Positions 48,376 to 59,960 of a stretch of DNA of 64,000 nucleotides are shown here, one piece after another. Under the pieces are notes generated by a model. It did no database searches, was not told the DNA's origin, and saw only the letters and a list, made by a program, of their open reading frames with translations. Both the position numbers and the translations under genes were made by a program. This stretch comes from Chaunax sp. Z400. Taxonomy: Eukaryota > Chordata > Actinopteri > Lophiiformes > Chaunacidae. Position 1 is the first letter of the stretch, and every line of letters begins with the position of its first letter. Location of the stretch: the NCBI GenBank assembly GCA_037577475.1, contig CM075194.1, forward strand, positions 21,748,492 through 21,812,491, written 5' to 3'.

Positions 48376-48971
48376 CCCACCTGTTGTGTTCATTTCCTGT
48401 TCCTGTTCTGTTTGGTGTTCACAGTCAAAAATGATCACTCCATTCTAGCTGATTATAAATCCATAATAATACATATATTATCACCAAATGTAGTGTTTCT
48501 GTCTCTCAACTTCAGTTCTTGTGAACATTACAAATTGTGAACTTCCATTTGCTATTTATGGCCTGTAGGCCTCATTGACCTGAGCTCAGTTCATTTGGCC
48601 ATCGTGCTGCTACAGAATGAACTGAGAGCAAGGCCTGAAAAAGCTTTGTATACCAGAGCTGTGAGAAAGTTGTAGATATCATTGTATCAAACAAATCCTA
48701 ACAGGTCTGGTTCCCATAGGATAAAAATTCTATTGGGGATAGGTTCCTGTGGGGGTTGCCATGGAAGCCAAAAAGGGGACCGGGAACACCAAGGGTGTAC
48801 ACAAGTTCAATAAAACGCCCAAAATTCAATAAAAATTCTCAAATTTTTTTGTGTTCAGATGCCATGTGTGAACAAAATCATGGAACGTGATGACAAACAG
48901 TTGGAATTAACTACATTTTTAGAGAGAAAACGTTTAAATCTGTTCGATTTGACCGGAACACAACAGAAGGG
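48376..48971. mobile_element. piggyBac-like nonautonomous element (MITE)
   Basis: The left terminus CCCACCTGTTGTGTTC and the reverse complement of the right terminus, CCCTTCTGTTGTGTTC, differ at two of 16 bases. The left flank is TTAA (48,372-48,375) and the right flank ATAA, a one-base decay of the TTAA target duplication that defines piggyBac insertions. The right end continues inward as GACCGG and TTTGACC words, as in common fish elements of the 'CTGTTGTGTTCGGGTCAAAT' type. The interior is noncoding, with a near-duplicated AATAAAA/AAAATTC segment at about 48,809-48,838. Confidence 0.75.
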
Positions 48972-48975
48972 ATAA

Positions 48976-50384
48976 AATCAATGTCAAATTGGCAATAACA
49001 GAGTTCAGGCTAAATGTGCGACATCTCGACAGTGAAGGATGGCAGAGCTGGAGGAGTGCAGGACAATGTTTATTGTCTGAATAACAAGGCAAATGGATAT
49101 AATCTTTGTGAATAGCATGACCTAGTGGGAGCATACTGTATATAATGAAAATGGGGTCTGATGGAATCTAATAGATACAGCAGCCATACTGATTCTTATT
49201 TGTGGGGCTCTGCACAGTAATTGGATCAGTGGACAGTGATGAGCATGGTGATGGAAAACAGAATCCACTAGAGGAGATTGTGCATGCACACTAAGGCCTC
49301 AACCAGTGAGTAGAGGGACTTTCAGTGGGTTGTAGAGACAAAAAAATAAACAGCAATGTGTGTCAGCGCTTCTGTTTGAGTGCCATTACATTTTTGCAGC
49401 ATCATGCAAGACATAGAGGCAGACAGAGGAATGGAGCCAAGTTACAAAGCCACCAACTGGAGCTGCAACACTCAATTAGACTGGCATCTGTCAGGGAAGT
49501 GCTTCATCTCAATCGGAGATAATTTAACATGAGATATGGACAAGTGGGAAGCTCAGAACATATTGCTGTGCTGTTCAGTCCTGATAAAGCTGCTGCAGTA
49601 ATTAGATTGTTTGATGTCTCACTAGTGTCCCGGTCCACTGTGTCAAAGGTGAAGAAGCTTGTCTAACTCATTATTGGGACCACATAAACTTTATATAAGC
49701 AAAAATGTTGACTAAACCAGTGTGTTTCACAGTTTGCTTTCTTAACAATCTACTCAAATGTGCTCTTTGTTATTTCTAGATAATTCATATTTGATTATAA
49801 GGCAAGATATGTGATTTTAGAGGATAAAAAAAATCTATAATAAAAATTAAGTTGACCATCTTTTTGCCTGGATTGATCAATATTTCATTTTAGTTGTTGC
49901 TGCAAGAGGTTTATTGTTAAAGCTCATTATCCCCTAATGCTTCTGTTATCATATTATCACTACATAGTAAAAATAAAGGCACTCCAATTGATCGCCCACC
50001 TATTATTATCTGCTGATATTCAGAAAAGCATAACAAATTAGACACACAAAACAGTTTCTCTATGTGCTGCTAAAATGCTATAAGGTACAGCAGGGCTCCA
50101 ATCCAGACGTCTCCTGGACAGAGGAGACAGGAAATGTGTTCCGGACAAACAGGAAATAACAATCACTTAGCGCTGGTCACAACAAAGTGTCTTATCTTTC
50201 TGGTAGTTACTATTATTGTCTGGCTACTCAGAGTGAGGCCTATGAAAAAAAATGCTCCCATTCTACCATCCCATCACATACATGTTAACACACAGGGAAC
50301 ACCTGTAATTGGTATTGGTAACACAGCTGAGACTGTTAATATGTATTTATCTGTGATAGGACGCCTGTTATATATACAGCTGAC
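48976..50384. other. Single-copy noncoding stretch
   Basis: No recognised gene. The last 200-250 bases may belong to the LINE that ends at 50,549, but no ORF2 motif is visible. Confidence 0.4.
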
Positions 50385-50549
50385 AACATCTTAAGCACCT
50401 TATGTTACATGTACTGTACATATGTATTTATTTATTCATTCATGTATTTATTTCATCTGAGCACCTGTCACTACCTTGCACCTTTGGAATGGATGCTAAA
50501 CTTCATTTCGTTGTTGAGTACCTGTACTGAGCAATGACAACAAAGTTGA
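50385..50549 (+). mobile_element. LINE 3' UTR end
   Basis: GAGCACCTGTCACTACCTTG, then ACTTCATTTCGTTGTTGAGT, ACCTGTACTGAGCAATGACA and ACAAAGTTGAATC follow the very common fish LINE terminus ending 'CTGTGCAATGACAATAAAGTTGAATC'. It leads directly into a TCTAA pentamer tail. The polyadenylation-like AATAAA has become AACAAA. Confidence 0.7.
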
Positions 50550-50582
50550 ATCTAATCTAATCTAATCTAATCTAATCTAATT
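50550..50582. repeat. (TCTAA)n pentanucleotide tail
   Basis: About six near-perfect TCTAA units at the LINE terminus, the shortest and most uniform of the three pentamer tails. Confidence 0.93.
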
Positions 50583-53545
50583 CTTATGGATTTTCTGCAT
50601 TTCAAAGTCCCTACAGAATTTCAATGGATTTCTGAGTGGAAAATACAAAGGCTGAAAGAAAGAAAGAAAAAAAGGCTTATTTCAATCAGGGGACCATGCC
50701 ACACAAGGTCATCTATTCGTTAAAATAAATGAAAATAACTCCTACACAGATGCCCCAAGTTTGAAAGTTTTTTATTAGATTTTTTCTTTTCTGCATGTTC
50801 TTTTTTCTTACATATTTTGGGACAATCTTAAGGATTTCACAGGTGAGCATCCGATGAGGTCGACCTGAATGCTATCACCTCCGTCACAAATGGCTTGCTG
50901 AGCGGACCTCACAAATATGTTATGCTTGGTAAATCAAGAGGGTATGTTACTATCTATTGCTAGTTAGCTAGTAAGCCGCTTACTGCCATCCAGTAAGCGG
51001 CAGGGTATGTAAACGTAAATAAGTGGTGTGTTAGGCAGCTAACAGCTAATGGAGCTAATAGCTTACAGCCAAGTGAAACACAGCAGGCCTGTGCGTTTTT
51101 ATTAAGAGGAACGTGAAGTGTTAAATAGTGAACTGCAGTTTACTGTATGTACTGTAATAAATGTACTGTAGTACTTCAGCTACATTCTACATTCAGCTTC
51201 AGTGCATTTTGCCAAACTTCAGTCAGAGGAAAGTAACCGGATACAAGCAGTGAAAAAATAATGGAGTAGTGACCTCAAGGAACAAATACCTTAGTATAAA
51301 AGACTAAGTTTTATATATATATATAAAACTAATAACTTTTCATTTAGTTTTCCATTTATTCAACATTTTAATATTTTTTATTATGCCAGCATTAACTAAC
51401 AAATAAAGATGATAATAAAGTAAACATTGTGATAGGTGACAGGCATTGGCCGATACAGCCTCCAACAAATCAGAGAATGACCATTGGCCCCAACATTCCT
51501 GACCAGAGCACCCTTGAATAAAAGCTAACAAATCAGTTTCTTGTTCTCTGCATTTGCCTGCTGCATGTTGCAGCAGGCAATTACATCAATTGAATGGTAA
51601 CAGTTGCCATCTGCTAAGACACTGAAATTAAACATTTCATGGCACAAAGTGTGTTTGCTTCTAAATTATTGGAAAAACATGTTTGTGCTTCTTTGAAACA
51701 ATTCTTCTCTGTTTTTCACAGCCGGTAAAACTGATCTCTTCCCATTTGTTGACTTCTTATGAAATCAATGCCTGGCAGCCACATCCAACAGGCTTCGCTC
51801 CACAGATCTGTGCCAGAATTTTACCTCAGTCAGGACAAATGTGTGCGCCAACAGACAGACAGCAGTAACCCAGAAGCAGCTTTCTATTAAAATTCTCCCT
51901 ACCCTCCCTCTTTCTTTACTCTATCCTCGCTCCATCTTTTTCCTCTATCCATTGGTCTCTCTTTCCTTCTCCATCTGTCTGTGTTGGCAAACAAGTTCAG
52001 ATGTTATCCACCCAGCAGATCGTGCAGCGGGTGAGGAAAAGGCTGCCCTGGATCCATCTCCAAACAAGATGAGCTCCTCCTCAATTACACATGAACATTT
52101 CTGGCTTAACGCTGTGAGGTTTGTGTGTTTTTGTAGTCGAGCGAGATGTGACACAGTCAACTTCACCAAGAACTACCTCAGGGAGCCTTTTCCTCCCAGC
52201 ATGCCTTTCGTTTGGCTTCAGGTTTGAAGTGAGTACAGGAAGAACTCGGGTTTAATAGGCATGCCCCCACCAACTGTGCCTGCATGTGTTTTCTTCTCTG
52301 TAGCACAACTGTGAACATATGGAAATATTGGCAGTTGAACACTGTTACAGCAGATTTGAACACGAGGAGGTCTATGCAAATTAATTTCCTTTTCAAAGCG
52401 TCTGATGCGTGAACCTTTTGTTCGACCCAGTTTCAGAAGTGGTAATTGAAATGTTAGAGAGGGAGCAGGGCGGCCTTTGAAACGGAGCTGACTGTTGTTA
52501 GGAAGCCTCCCAGAGTCTGATGCAGTTGATGAAAATGCACGACCCACATGTTTTTATTGTTGTGTTTAGGGTAATTTTTAGACTGAGCTCTTGCCAGGGG
52601 AAAAATGTATGTTTGATCGATTTAAATTTGCACCGTGTTTTATGCTGTAATCAAAGGAGCCACCCTTGGGAGACATTTCTGGATTAGTGGGCAGTGCGCA
52701 CTATATGTAAGTATTTATTATTAGTGACAGTCATAGCACAAATAAAATGGGACATGAAAAAATTACACTGACAGCCTGTATTGGAATCCGGTAACAAGTC
52801 TCTGAGGTTGTTGCTGAATGAACCAGTGGGAGGCACCTATCTTTGTAGAGAGAAAAAAAAATCTATATTAGTATGAGTAAAAAACATATATGGATGGATT
52901 CAAAATCCTGTATCTTCCTCATGCACTCTTTGTTTTATGATAAAAATAGTCTAGTTTATTAAGTTTAATTCATAGTAAGCAGAAATCAACGCTCAACTAT
53001 AAAACACAATATAATCCATTGTGACTTAGTGCCTTACATGTGATAGGAACCAATATTTCTGTATCTTTTCCTCGTGGCAATTGTTAAGTTTCTCTTTCAT
53101 AAATAAGGAGTGATTTCAGCCATAGCAGACATATCTGTTAATCAGCATGTCATTGGGTCAGCATTGTAATTTTAAGGATATTAGAATGACTTCAGCATTT
53201 AGCCTAAGGCCTGAGTACGTTTTCACAGAACTGCTCCTGTGGCTGTAAACCTGCAGCCTTGTTTCTCTATAACAGTCAAATTTAAATCAATTAACCTTAA
53301 AAGAAATGTCTGTTTTTTCTTCCCAGCCAATGATGATCACCTCACCTCTAAGAAATGTTATAACGAGGCATAACTTTACACTTGAACCCAAGCATCGGAC
53401 AAAGTTTTGTCCTGATGATGGTGCCAGATGAAAGGAGTCAGATTATAATATTATCTGTAAGATTTAAGACTGGTAACCATGAATGCTTGTCCCCAATGTG
53501 CCTTAAGTTATCCAGCGGATGTTGTTTGACCTGCTGGTTGCACTA
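50583..53545. other. Single-copy noncoding stretch with two strong hairpins
   Basis: Perfect hairpins lie at 50,975-51,001 and 51,554-51,580. A pyrimidine-rich tract runs from about 51,894 to 51,980. The 128-codon plus-strand frame and its opposed frames at 51.8-52.5 kb have no domain signature. Confidence 0.45.
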
Positions 53546-53549
53546 GATA

Positions 53550-54030
53550 AGGCTGTGTTCACATTATCAGGCTGAAGTGACAAATCCTTTAATGTGACAC
53601 AAACCTGATTGTTTTTAGGTTTGAATGAGCACAAAAATACAATCTTTCCAAATCAGATTTAGGTCTTTGTGGTCAGATGTGGTCTTTGATCGGATATCCG
53701 ATCCGTGGCCATGCTACATGAACGTTCACGATCTGCTCTTGAACAGCTGACGAAGTAATTGCCGTCCTCCAGAGCAGATGCTACTAATGCATCCATTTCA
53801 GTTTCAATACCATGAGTTGTCTCACAAATATGACATTGTTGTAGTTCGTTACACAGATGACTCGTTCAAAAACATATCACTATGCTTATGCCTGCCGTTT
53901 CGGAGGACATGAATCACCATTAGGTCACTTCTGATTATGATTGTGAACCGTCAAGATCACCAAATCTGATATGAGCGAAAAATCAGAATCAAACCATGAG
54001 GCTGGTGATGTGAAAACATTCAAACAGTTA
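53550..54030. mobile_element. Short inverted-repeat DNA element, decayed (hAT-like)
   Basis: The left end GGCTGTGTTCACATTATCAG and the reverse complement of the right end, TGTTTTCACATCACCAGCCT, align over most positions. Interior words (AAATCAGATTTAGGTCTTTG, GATCGGATATCCGATC, AAAAATCAGAATCAAACC) match the general pattern of fish short elements of the 'cacactatcagatttgaaaaatcggattt' kind. No transposase or exact target duplication is visible. Boundaries are approximate. Confidence 0.5.
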
Positions 54031-54329
54031 AGGAATCAACAGGATTCATCATATGGGCACCTACACTGTAAAAAAGTGATGCAAATTTACAGTGAAATCT
54101 GACCAGCATTCTATTGTACTAATGTCATACAGTGACATGCTGTAAACTGCAATGCAATGGGAGAGATAATGCCTGATTTTAGCAATTTAAGAGAATAATA
54201 TTATTTACAGGAATGTAAATGTATGTAATCTTGTAACAGCAGAGCATCATGGGAAACTGAAAAATTAGTGTGGGATCTAAAACTTGAAATGAAACAAGGC
54301 AACCTCCAGTGAGTAATTTAAGTCATCAT

Positions 54330-54540
54330 TTGTATTATGCCTCCACCACAGGGAGCATATGGGGTTGGTCTGTCTATAACAAGGTCTGTATATAACACAG
54401 TTTGATGGAGGGTATGGTCTATTCACATCTCCTCAGAAACTGATTAATACATTTCTGTGAAATTACACACATGCATTGTAGGGGCCTAAAGGTGTGCATC
54501 TCATAATTGGTTTCTTCATTTACCCTCTTTTTATGTTTTT
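54330..54540 (+). repeat. Dispersed teleost repeat relic
   Basis: ATGCCTCCACCACAGGGAGC, TGTCTATAACAAGG, then TCCTCAGAAACTGATTAATA, CATTTCTGTGAAATTACACA and ATGCATTGTAGGGGCCTAAA follow a common fish repeat ('...tctcaggaactgattgatacattttcatgaaattttacacacgcattgg...'). It is probably related to the copies near 9.4 and 28.9 kb. Noncoding. Confidence 0.55.
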
Positions 54541-54771
54541 AGGTACGTTTAAACTCAGGCGACGTCATTCTGATAGAGGTTATGGTCTATTCATATCAGC
54601 ACAAATGGAATTTTTCCAGTAGTGGGACATCTGTGTCCTTGGACACAAACTTTAGAGTCTAAATGTTGGTAAATGGCGTTCCATTATCCTTGTCAATTAT
54701 CCTTTTTTAATTATTCATTATTGTCATCAGTAGTATTTTATCATTGATATAATTCTTTTTGGTACTTTTGC

Positions 54772-55045
54772 ATCGGCAGCTGTGGCTCAGAAGGTATAAC
54801 GGTCATCCACTTTCTGGAAGGTCGGTGGTTTGATTCCTGGCCCCTGCAGTGAACATGCTCCATCGGTCCATCAGTGTGTGAGTGAATGAGCTGCTGCTGA
54901 TGAGCAGGTGGAGCTTTGCCTGCCATGGTAACCCTCTGTGTGTGAATGGATAAAGGCTGGCTTGTGCTGTAAAGTGCTTTGAGTGGTCAGTCAGACTGGA
55001 AAGATGCTACGCAAGTACAATGGTAAAGTCCATTTACCATTGTAC
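54772..55045 (+). repeat. tRNA-derived SINE with 'GCTTTGAGT...TTTACCA' tail
   Basis: The tRNA-related head has box A TGGCTCAGAAGG (54,783) and, 44 bases on, box B GGTTTGATTCC (54,827), a normal RNA polymerase III promoter spacing. The body shows the fish consensus order: GATGAGCAGGTGGAGCTTTG, CTGTGTGTGAATGGATAAAG, CTGTAAAGTGCTTTGAGTGG, GAAAGATGCTACGCAAGTAC, GTCCATTTACCA. The copy looks full length but the B box has mutated. It is a different SINE family from the 7-kb and 16-kb copies. Confidence 0.82.
55015..55045. repeat. Perfect hairpin at the SINE 3' end
   Basis: Arms GTACAATGGTAAA and TTTACCATTGTAC are exact reverse complements (13 bp) with a 5-base loop GTCCA. Confidence 0.95.
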
Positions 55046-55244
55046 TAATATTACAGTAATATTCTTCAGGTATCATTAAATAAAAGATACATAATGTAGA
55101 TATAAATACATATTGTAAATATGCATATATTATAAATTTACTAGAATAATGAATGAAATGTATATTAAAATTCTAAAATACAGTAAGAAAATGTAAAAAA
55201 ATAAATAAAAATACAGCACCACAATGTTAGACCCATAGCCAATG

Positions 55245-56085
55245 GGTTGGGCATCATTTGGATTTGAACGATTCTGATTCTAATTCCGATTCTGCATTTC
55301 AGTTCCGGTTCTTGCTGATTCTCGATTCTGGTTCATTGATGGACAAGATCAACACAGGCCATTACATGTAATATAATGTATTTAAAATGTATTTAAAACA
55401 TCTTCAACATCTCAGATGGGATGCAGTCTTTTTATCACATAAGCTGTCACTCCTCAACTTACTCCACTGACATTCTTCCCTTTGCTGCTGAGGGGAATGG
55501 ATTGTCACGTCAAACAGTGGGATCACTGCCACTGGCTTAGCAACAGCGAACTGGCTACTAGCGTTAGCAATCTGCGTATGTGCGCCATCTACGAAAAATA
55601 TATTTCAGTATTTGCATTTGACACAGTTTATAGCAATTTGGTCAAGTATAAATTTTTGCTGTCTTGCTGTTGAGAATAAGACAAACGTTATTTGATTCTC
55701 ACTAACCCAATTGTGACGAGGAGCTGCAGGCTGTTGGCTCAGGGTTTACTGAGGAGGAGGCTAAGGCAGACGAGGGAGCCGCGAAGGTGTTTAGTCATGT
55801 AAGTTGTGCATCCCTTGCGTGAAATAAGTTTGGCATAGGTGTTGCACTGTGACGATGCAGCATTTTTCATGGCAAAATAAAGTCACACTTTTGGTTGTTG
55901 TGGTCCACGATGGAGCCCGGCTTGAAGTACCCATCCAACCTGTGAGGTGGAAACTACGGAAGCTGCATGCCACCACCACGGAAACTGAAACTTAATCTGA
56001 GCGCGAGTGATCATTTAGGAACTGTTGAGCAGAATAGAAATAGAGATTTCTTAACGATTCCGATGGAATCAGAGTCTCTCTTTGT
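55245..56085 (-). mobile_element. Nonautonomous hAT derivative with zf-BED remnant
   Basis: The left end GGTTGGGCATCATTTGGATT, followed by CGATTCTGATTCTAATTCCG and related GATTC words, is the recognisable terminus of a common fish hAT element. At the other side CGATTCCGATGGAATCAGAG matches its inner right end, but the mirrored GCCCAACC terminus is missing. On the minus strand about 55,780-55,910 translates to VxLYFAMKNAASSQCNTYAK (x is a stop) then LISRKGCTTYMTKHLRG. This fits the BED zinc-finger layout C..C...(S)..TT.M..HL, with the second cysteine changed to tyrosine. It derives from a zf-BED transposase gene but is not functional. Confidence 0.65.
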
Positions 56086-59000
56086 TCTATGTTACATGTT
56101 TCTCATCAAACATCAACCCAGGGCTTTTATTTTGGGGGCATTTGTTTTCCTTTTATCATTGAAACAGCAAACTGTTGGTTTGGCAGTTCCTTCCTGAGGA
56201 AGCCAGAAATTTAAGGGGAAACACAGCAACCTGCACATTTACCTCAGTCAGGATATGAACAAGAACCTTTATCATTTCCAAGCTGGGCTTTGGCTCTGAA
56301 AAGGCTGAAAAGCCAAGTGTTTGCTCTGAGCCCCCCATCAGGCGCTTAGAGGTGCCAAAGCTGTAGCTGGAGTCAAAAGGAAGGCTTAATCGATCCTTGA
56401 GAATGAAATCTGTGGGCCTGGAAATCAAGACAGCAGGGCTCTCTCTGGCAGCTCCCCTCTCACACAAATATCCTGCAAATTTAAAGGAGCACATATTTCA
56501 AAGTGGGTCAACCATACAAGTGCAGAAGAAATTAACAGATCAATCAAAGAGTCACTCAGCTCCCTGCTGGCTGATGCCTTGTCAATCCTCCAGCCAAGTC
56601 TGATTGCACCTCAATATATGGATGTTTTTTCAATGACACATTTTATTGATGTAAATAAGTCAGTGGAGCTCAGGGAAAATTAATGGCCTACTTTGGGTTC
56701 CTTTAATTTCCACATGTCCTCTTTCCTCATGTTAAGCACATGCTATTAAAAAGAACCATCAGTGGGAAAGGAATGAGAGATGAGAAGTGAACCCAAGTGA
56801 ATCAAGCTAATAAGGCTGCATAATGTCAAAGTAAATGATCTTCAAACCTCTGGAAGAGAAAAAAAGAAGAAAAGATGGCAGAAGAAACAATAGAGAGAGG
56901 AAAAAAATAGAGACTGCATTGATTAATTTTAGTGTCAGTCCTTTGTGCCTATGTAACAACAAACATTTGAGTCAAAAGCAAGTCACAGTCGCAGTGTTAT
57001 AAAAATATACATATATAAATGTACATACATACGTTTATATGTATGTATTGCATCAGCGTCAATCGATTAACAAATGTAACTGAGTTAATTACAATAATAG
57101 GCTGTAATTAACCCAGATTAATCTCAAATTTAAAAATCCATTACAATAACAATAATAATGAGATCAACAATAACTACTAGACACTCAGAGCATACATCTT
57201 TGGTAAGGCAGCTCAGTTTTCTTCAAATAGTGTGGTAGCTCATCAGACAGTCGGTGGTCAAATCATCACTTTTCCATCAGGTCAGTATTACAGGAACTCC
57301 TAAGGCTTAGCCTGACCCAGACCAGGTTAGTTTACCAGCATAAGTTGCCATAGTTACTGATCTTAAATTATGGTGAATTTGCTTTATAGAACCTTAAAAT
57401 TAGTCATAAGCCCTGCTTGTTTAATGAACTGGCTTCATGGAACACATCCTGTTATTTTGCTTTGTCTCTGATACACTTGACTGCTTGACAGATGCAGGAC
57501 TCAAGTGAATGCATCCTCATCGAAGATTAAAAAAGGGCCAAAGGCACGTTTCTGTTGTCTTGACTTATGCTGCGGGATCATAACACACATGGCAGAGCAG
57601 CACAACCAGGAAGACTTTAAGATCAATAGTTAATGTCATCATAATTAGAGGAAACTGTACCCCAGGAGTAGAAGTCTCTCTTGCTCTCTAAGAGGTGGAC
57701 ATCAATCACTGATAGAGAGTTTAAAAATAGAAGCTAAATAGATTTCTCAGGTAAGTACACATTCATATGTTTTTCACTGCTACAACTTCTTTCTTTATTC
57801 TACATTGTATTGCTCATTGATAGGTATTCTTGATCTGGCCAACCAGAGTTCAAGAATCTTTGTTGCCTTTGCATTGATTTAAAAGAAAGGGATCCATTTA
57901 CCTCTGCCTCTTGTTCTTGTGGGATTTGTAGGCCTCACAGTGGAGAAGTTCAGTGGAAACTTCTTCAGCTATTGCATGGCCTCTTCCCATTCTCAGGCCG
58001 ACCTTCAATCTGTTTACATGCATGTTCAAGGAGATTTAAGAGTATATGCACTCTCCACGTCTTGCTTTCTGAATCAACCCCACAGTCACTCTCAATTAAG
58101 CAGCATGTATGCTCGTCCACTCTTGGTTTCTTTCTCTTTTCCACACACACATATCTCCTCTCCATCTTACCCGCCAGCAGTTAGCATGTCCCTCACGTTT
58201 GAATGTGGCGTCTCAGAAATTCAATCAATATTGCAGCCAGGTCTCGCAGATCTGTGCTGCTTTGTGGACAGAATTCAGACCCGCATTGTTCTCTTCCTTC
58301 AAAAATACTGCAGCCCAAGCACTCCACGGATCAGAGAGCAGGCCGGTTCAAACAGAGGCAGCAACAGCAGCCATGTTCCTCTTCCCTTTCAATGAAAACT
58401 GAGTTGTCTTACCAATGCGGATAACAACGAACACACAAACTTACCTGTGCATGCTTGTAGTTCAAATTTTGGATACACACTTAATACTCCTGCACATGTT
58501 TCCTTTCTTTTGACAAGAATGAACAGCGCAATAGGACAAAGGTGAAGTCTAATCTATCAGCTGCTCAAATACATAGCCTGCCCTTACTGGTGGCCCTTTG
58601 GTAAATGGTCCTTCAGAGCACCAGAGTACTGTGAAAACACTGTTTAGCTGTCTTTGGACCTGTTTGTACGATGAACTATCTCACTACAACAACCAATTCA
58701 TCCGTTTTAACGGTTTCATCCTTGTTAAACAGTCAATACTTTCTGAGGAAGGCATCATTTCTGCAGCAGCACAAAGAACACAATAGAGGAATTATCTCTA
58801 AAATGCAACTGGTGCTGAAGAAATATTTTTTTTATTCCTGTCCATGATGCAGGAACTAACAGGGAACTTTATGCAGACTGGTTTTGGTAATAAAGGCAAG
58901 AGGATAAGTCCAGTTAAAGATTTTTGAAATATTATTATTACCTAAGCAGTAGCATTGGTAGCACTCTTTGGTAGCACCACAAGCCACAATCTACATTAGG

Positions 59001-59355
59001 CTGCCAAAAACGAAGGTCCTCCTGGTCCTCCTTTAGATATTCATTCAATTTAATTTTAAAATCTTCTGTAGACTCCGGGAGATTTCAAGGAAGGACGTCG
59101 GGTCACAATCAGTCATAAATCCTTAACTGACCAATCAGTATTAGCAGATTTATAGCAGTTTGTGGGCAAAATTGCCTTCCTTGTAATAAAAACAAAAGAA
59201 GATTTGTGTGTTTTTACTTCACCTCTGATATCAATCGATACTAAATTTGCACAAACTAAAATAAACGTTTCTGCAGGCTGTATGTAGAAGGGCTGTGACG
59301 ACACTCAGGGTGCAGCATAAACCTGGTGCTGATACAGAGGTTAAGGCCAACCAAC
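56086..59355. other. Mostly single-copy noncoding DNA
   Basis: About 57,045-57,130 (GCGTCAATCGATTAACAAAT, then TAATTACAATAATAGGCTGT, AATTAACCCAGATTAATC) resembles a fish short element with 'gcgattaa' words, but is only a fragment. A purine-rich tract lies at 56,851-56,913. The 158-codon frame at 57.9-58.4 kb overlaps two other frames on the same strand and has no domain. Confidence 0.4.
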
Positions 59356-59960
59356 CAGAGGTGGCAAAAATACACATTTTCAGTACAGTTACTTTAGTAA
59401 GAGTAGAAACATTGATTCAAATTGTTTACTCAATTAAAAGCACTTATAGAAAAGTCAAAAGTAGCTGAAGGAAATTTCTACCAGCTGATTTTGTGAAAAC
59501 CCGACATAACCACACTTCATATTAATATAATATGAAGTGAGGTTAAGTTATATACATTAATATAATATGAAGGGATGGGTTGTAGACCACAAGGAGAGAC
59601 AAAAAATGGATAGGAAAACACTGACATCACGCCTTTTCCTCATGGTTGAGTTTCATATGTTTTGTCGTCTTGTTTCGTCCGTCGTGTGTGATGCACACCG
59701 ATTGGATGCACCGAGGGATCGTCATTTCTGCACGTTATTGTCCATTCAGGTGGGAAATCTGTCTTGATGTCAGGAAAGCATGCAATGATACAAGATAAAA
59801 AATAATCCACTGAAGAAACGAGACTATTTAGAAAATGTAAGGGACAGAAAGTACAGATATTTGTTTTATAACGCAGGGTGTAAAAGTAAAAATACTCAAA
59901 TAAAGATACCTGAAAGCTCTACTTAAGTACAGTAATTATGTATTTGTTCTTACTGTACAC
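59356..59960. mobile_element. hAT-like nonautonomous element, right end decayed
   Basis: The left end CAGAGGTGGCAAAAATACAC, followed by TTCAGTACAGTTACTTTAGT, and the right-hand part with GGGTGTAAAAGTAAAAATAC, CTCAAATAAAGATACC and CTCTACTTAAGTACAGTAAT match a very common fish element ('CAGAGGTGGCAAAAGTAC...CTACTTAAGTACAGTAACGAAGTA...'). The final inverted terminus cannot be seen. The interior carries a perfect hairpin at 59,513-59,539. The 66-codon frame inside has no motif. Confidence 0.65.

Noticed and set aside
54772..54845. Possible tRNA gene (boxes A and B present)
   Set aside because: The acceptor stem does not pair, and the segment continues into a known type of SINE body; it is a SINE head.
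57919..58395. 158-codon plus-strand open frame
   Set aside because: It overlaps two other frames of the same strand and one on the opposite strand, all without recognisable motifs.
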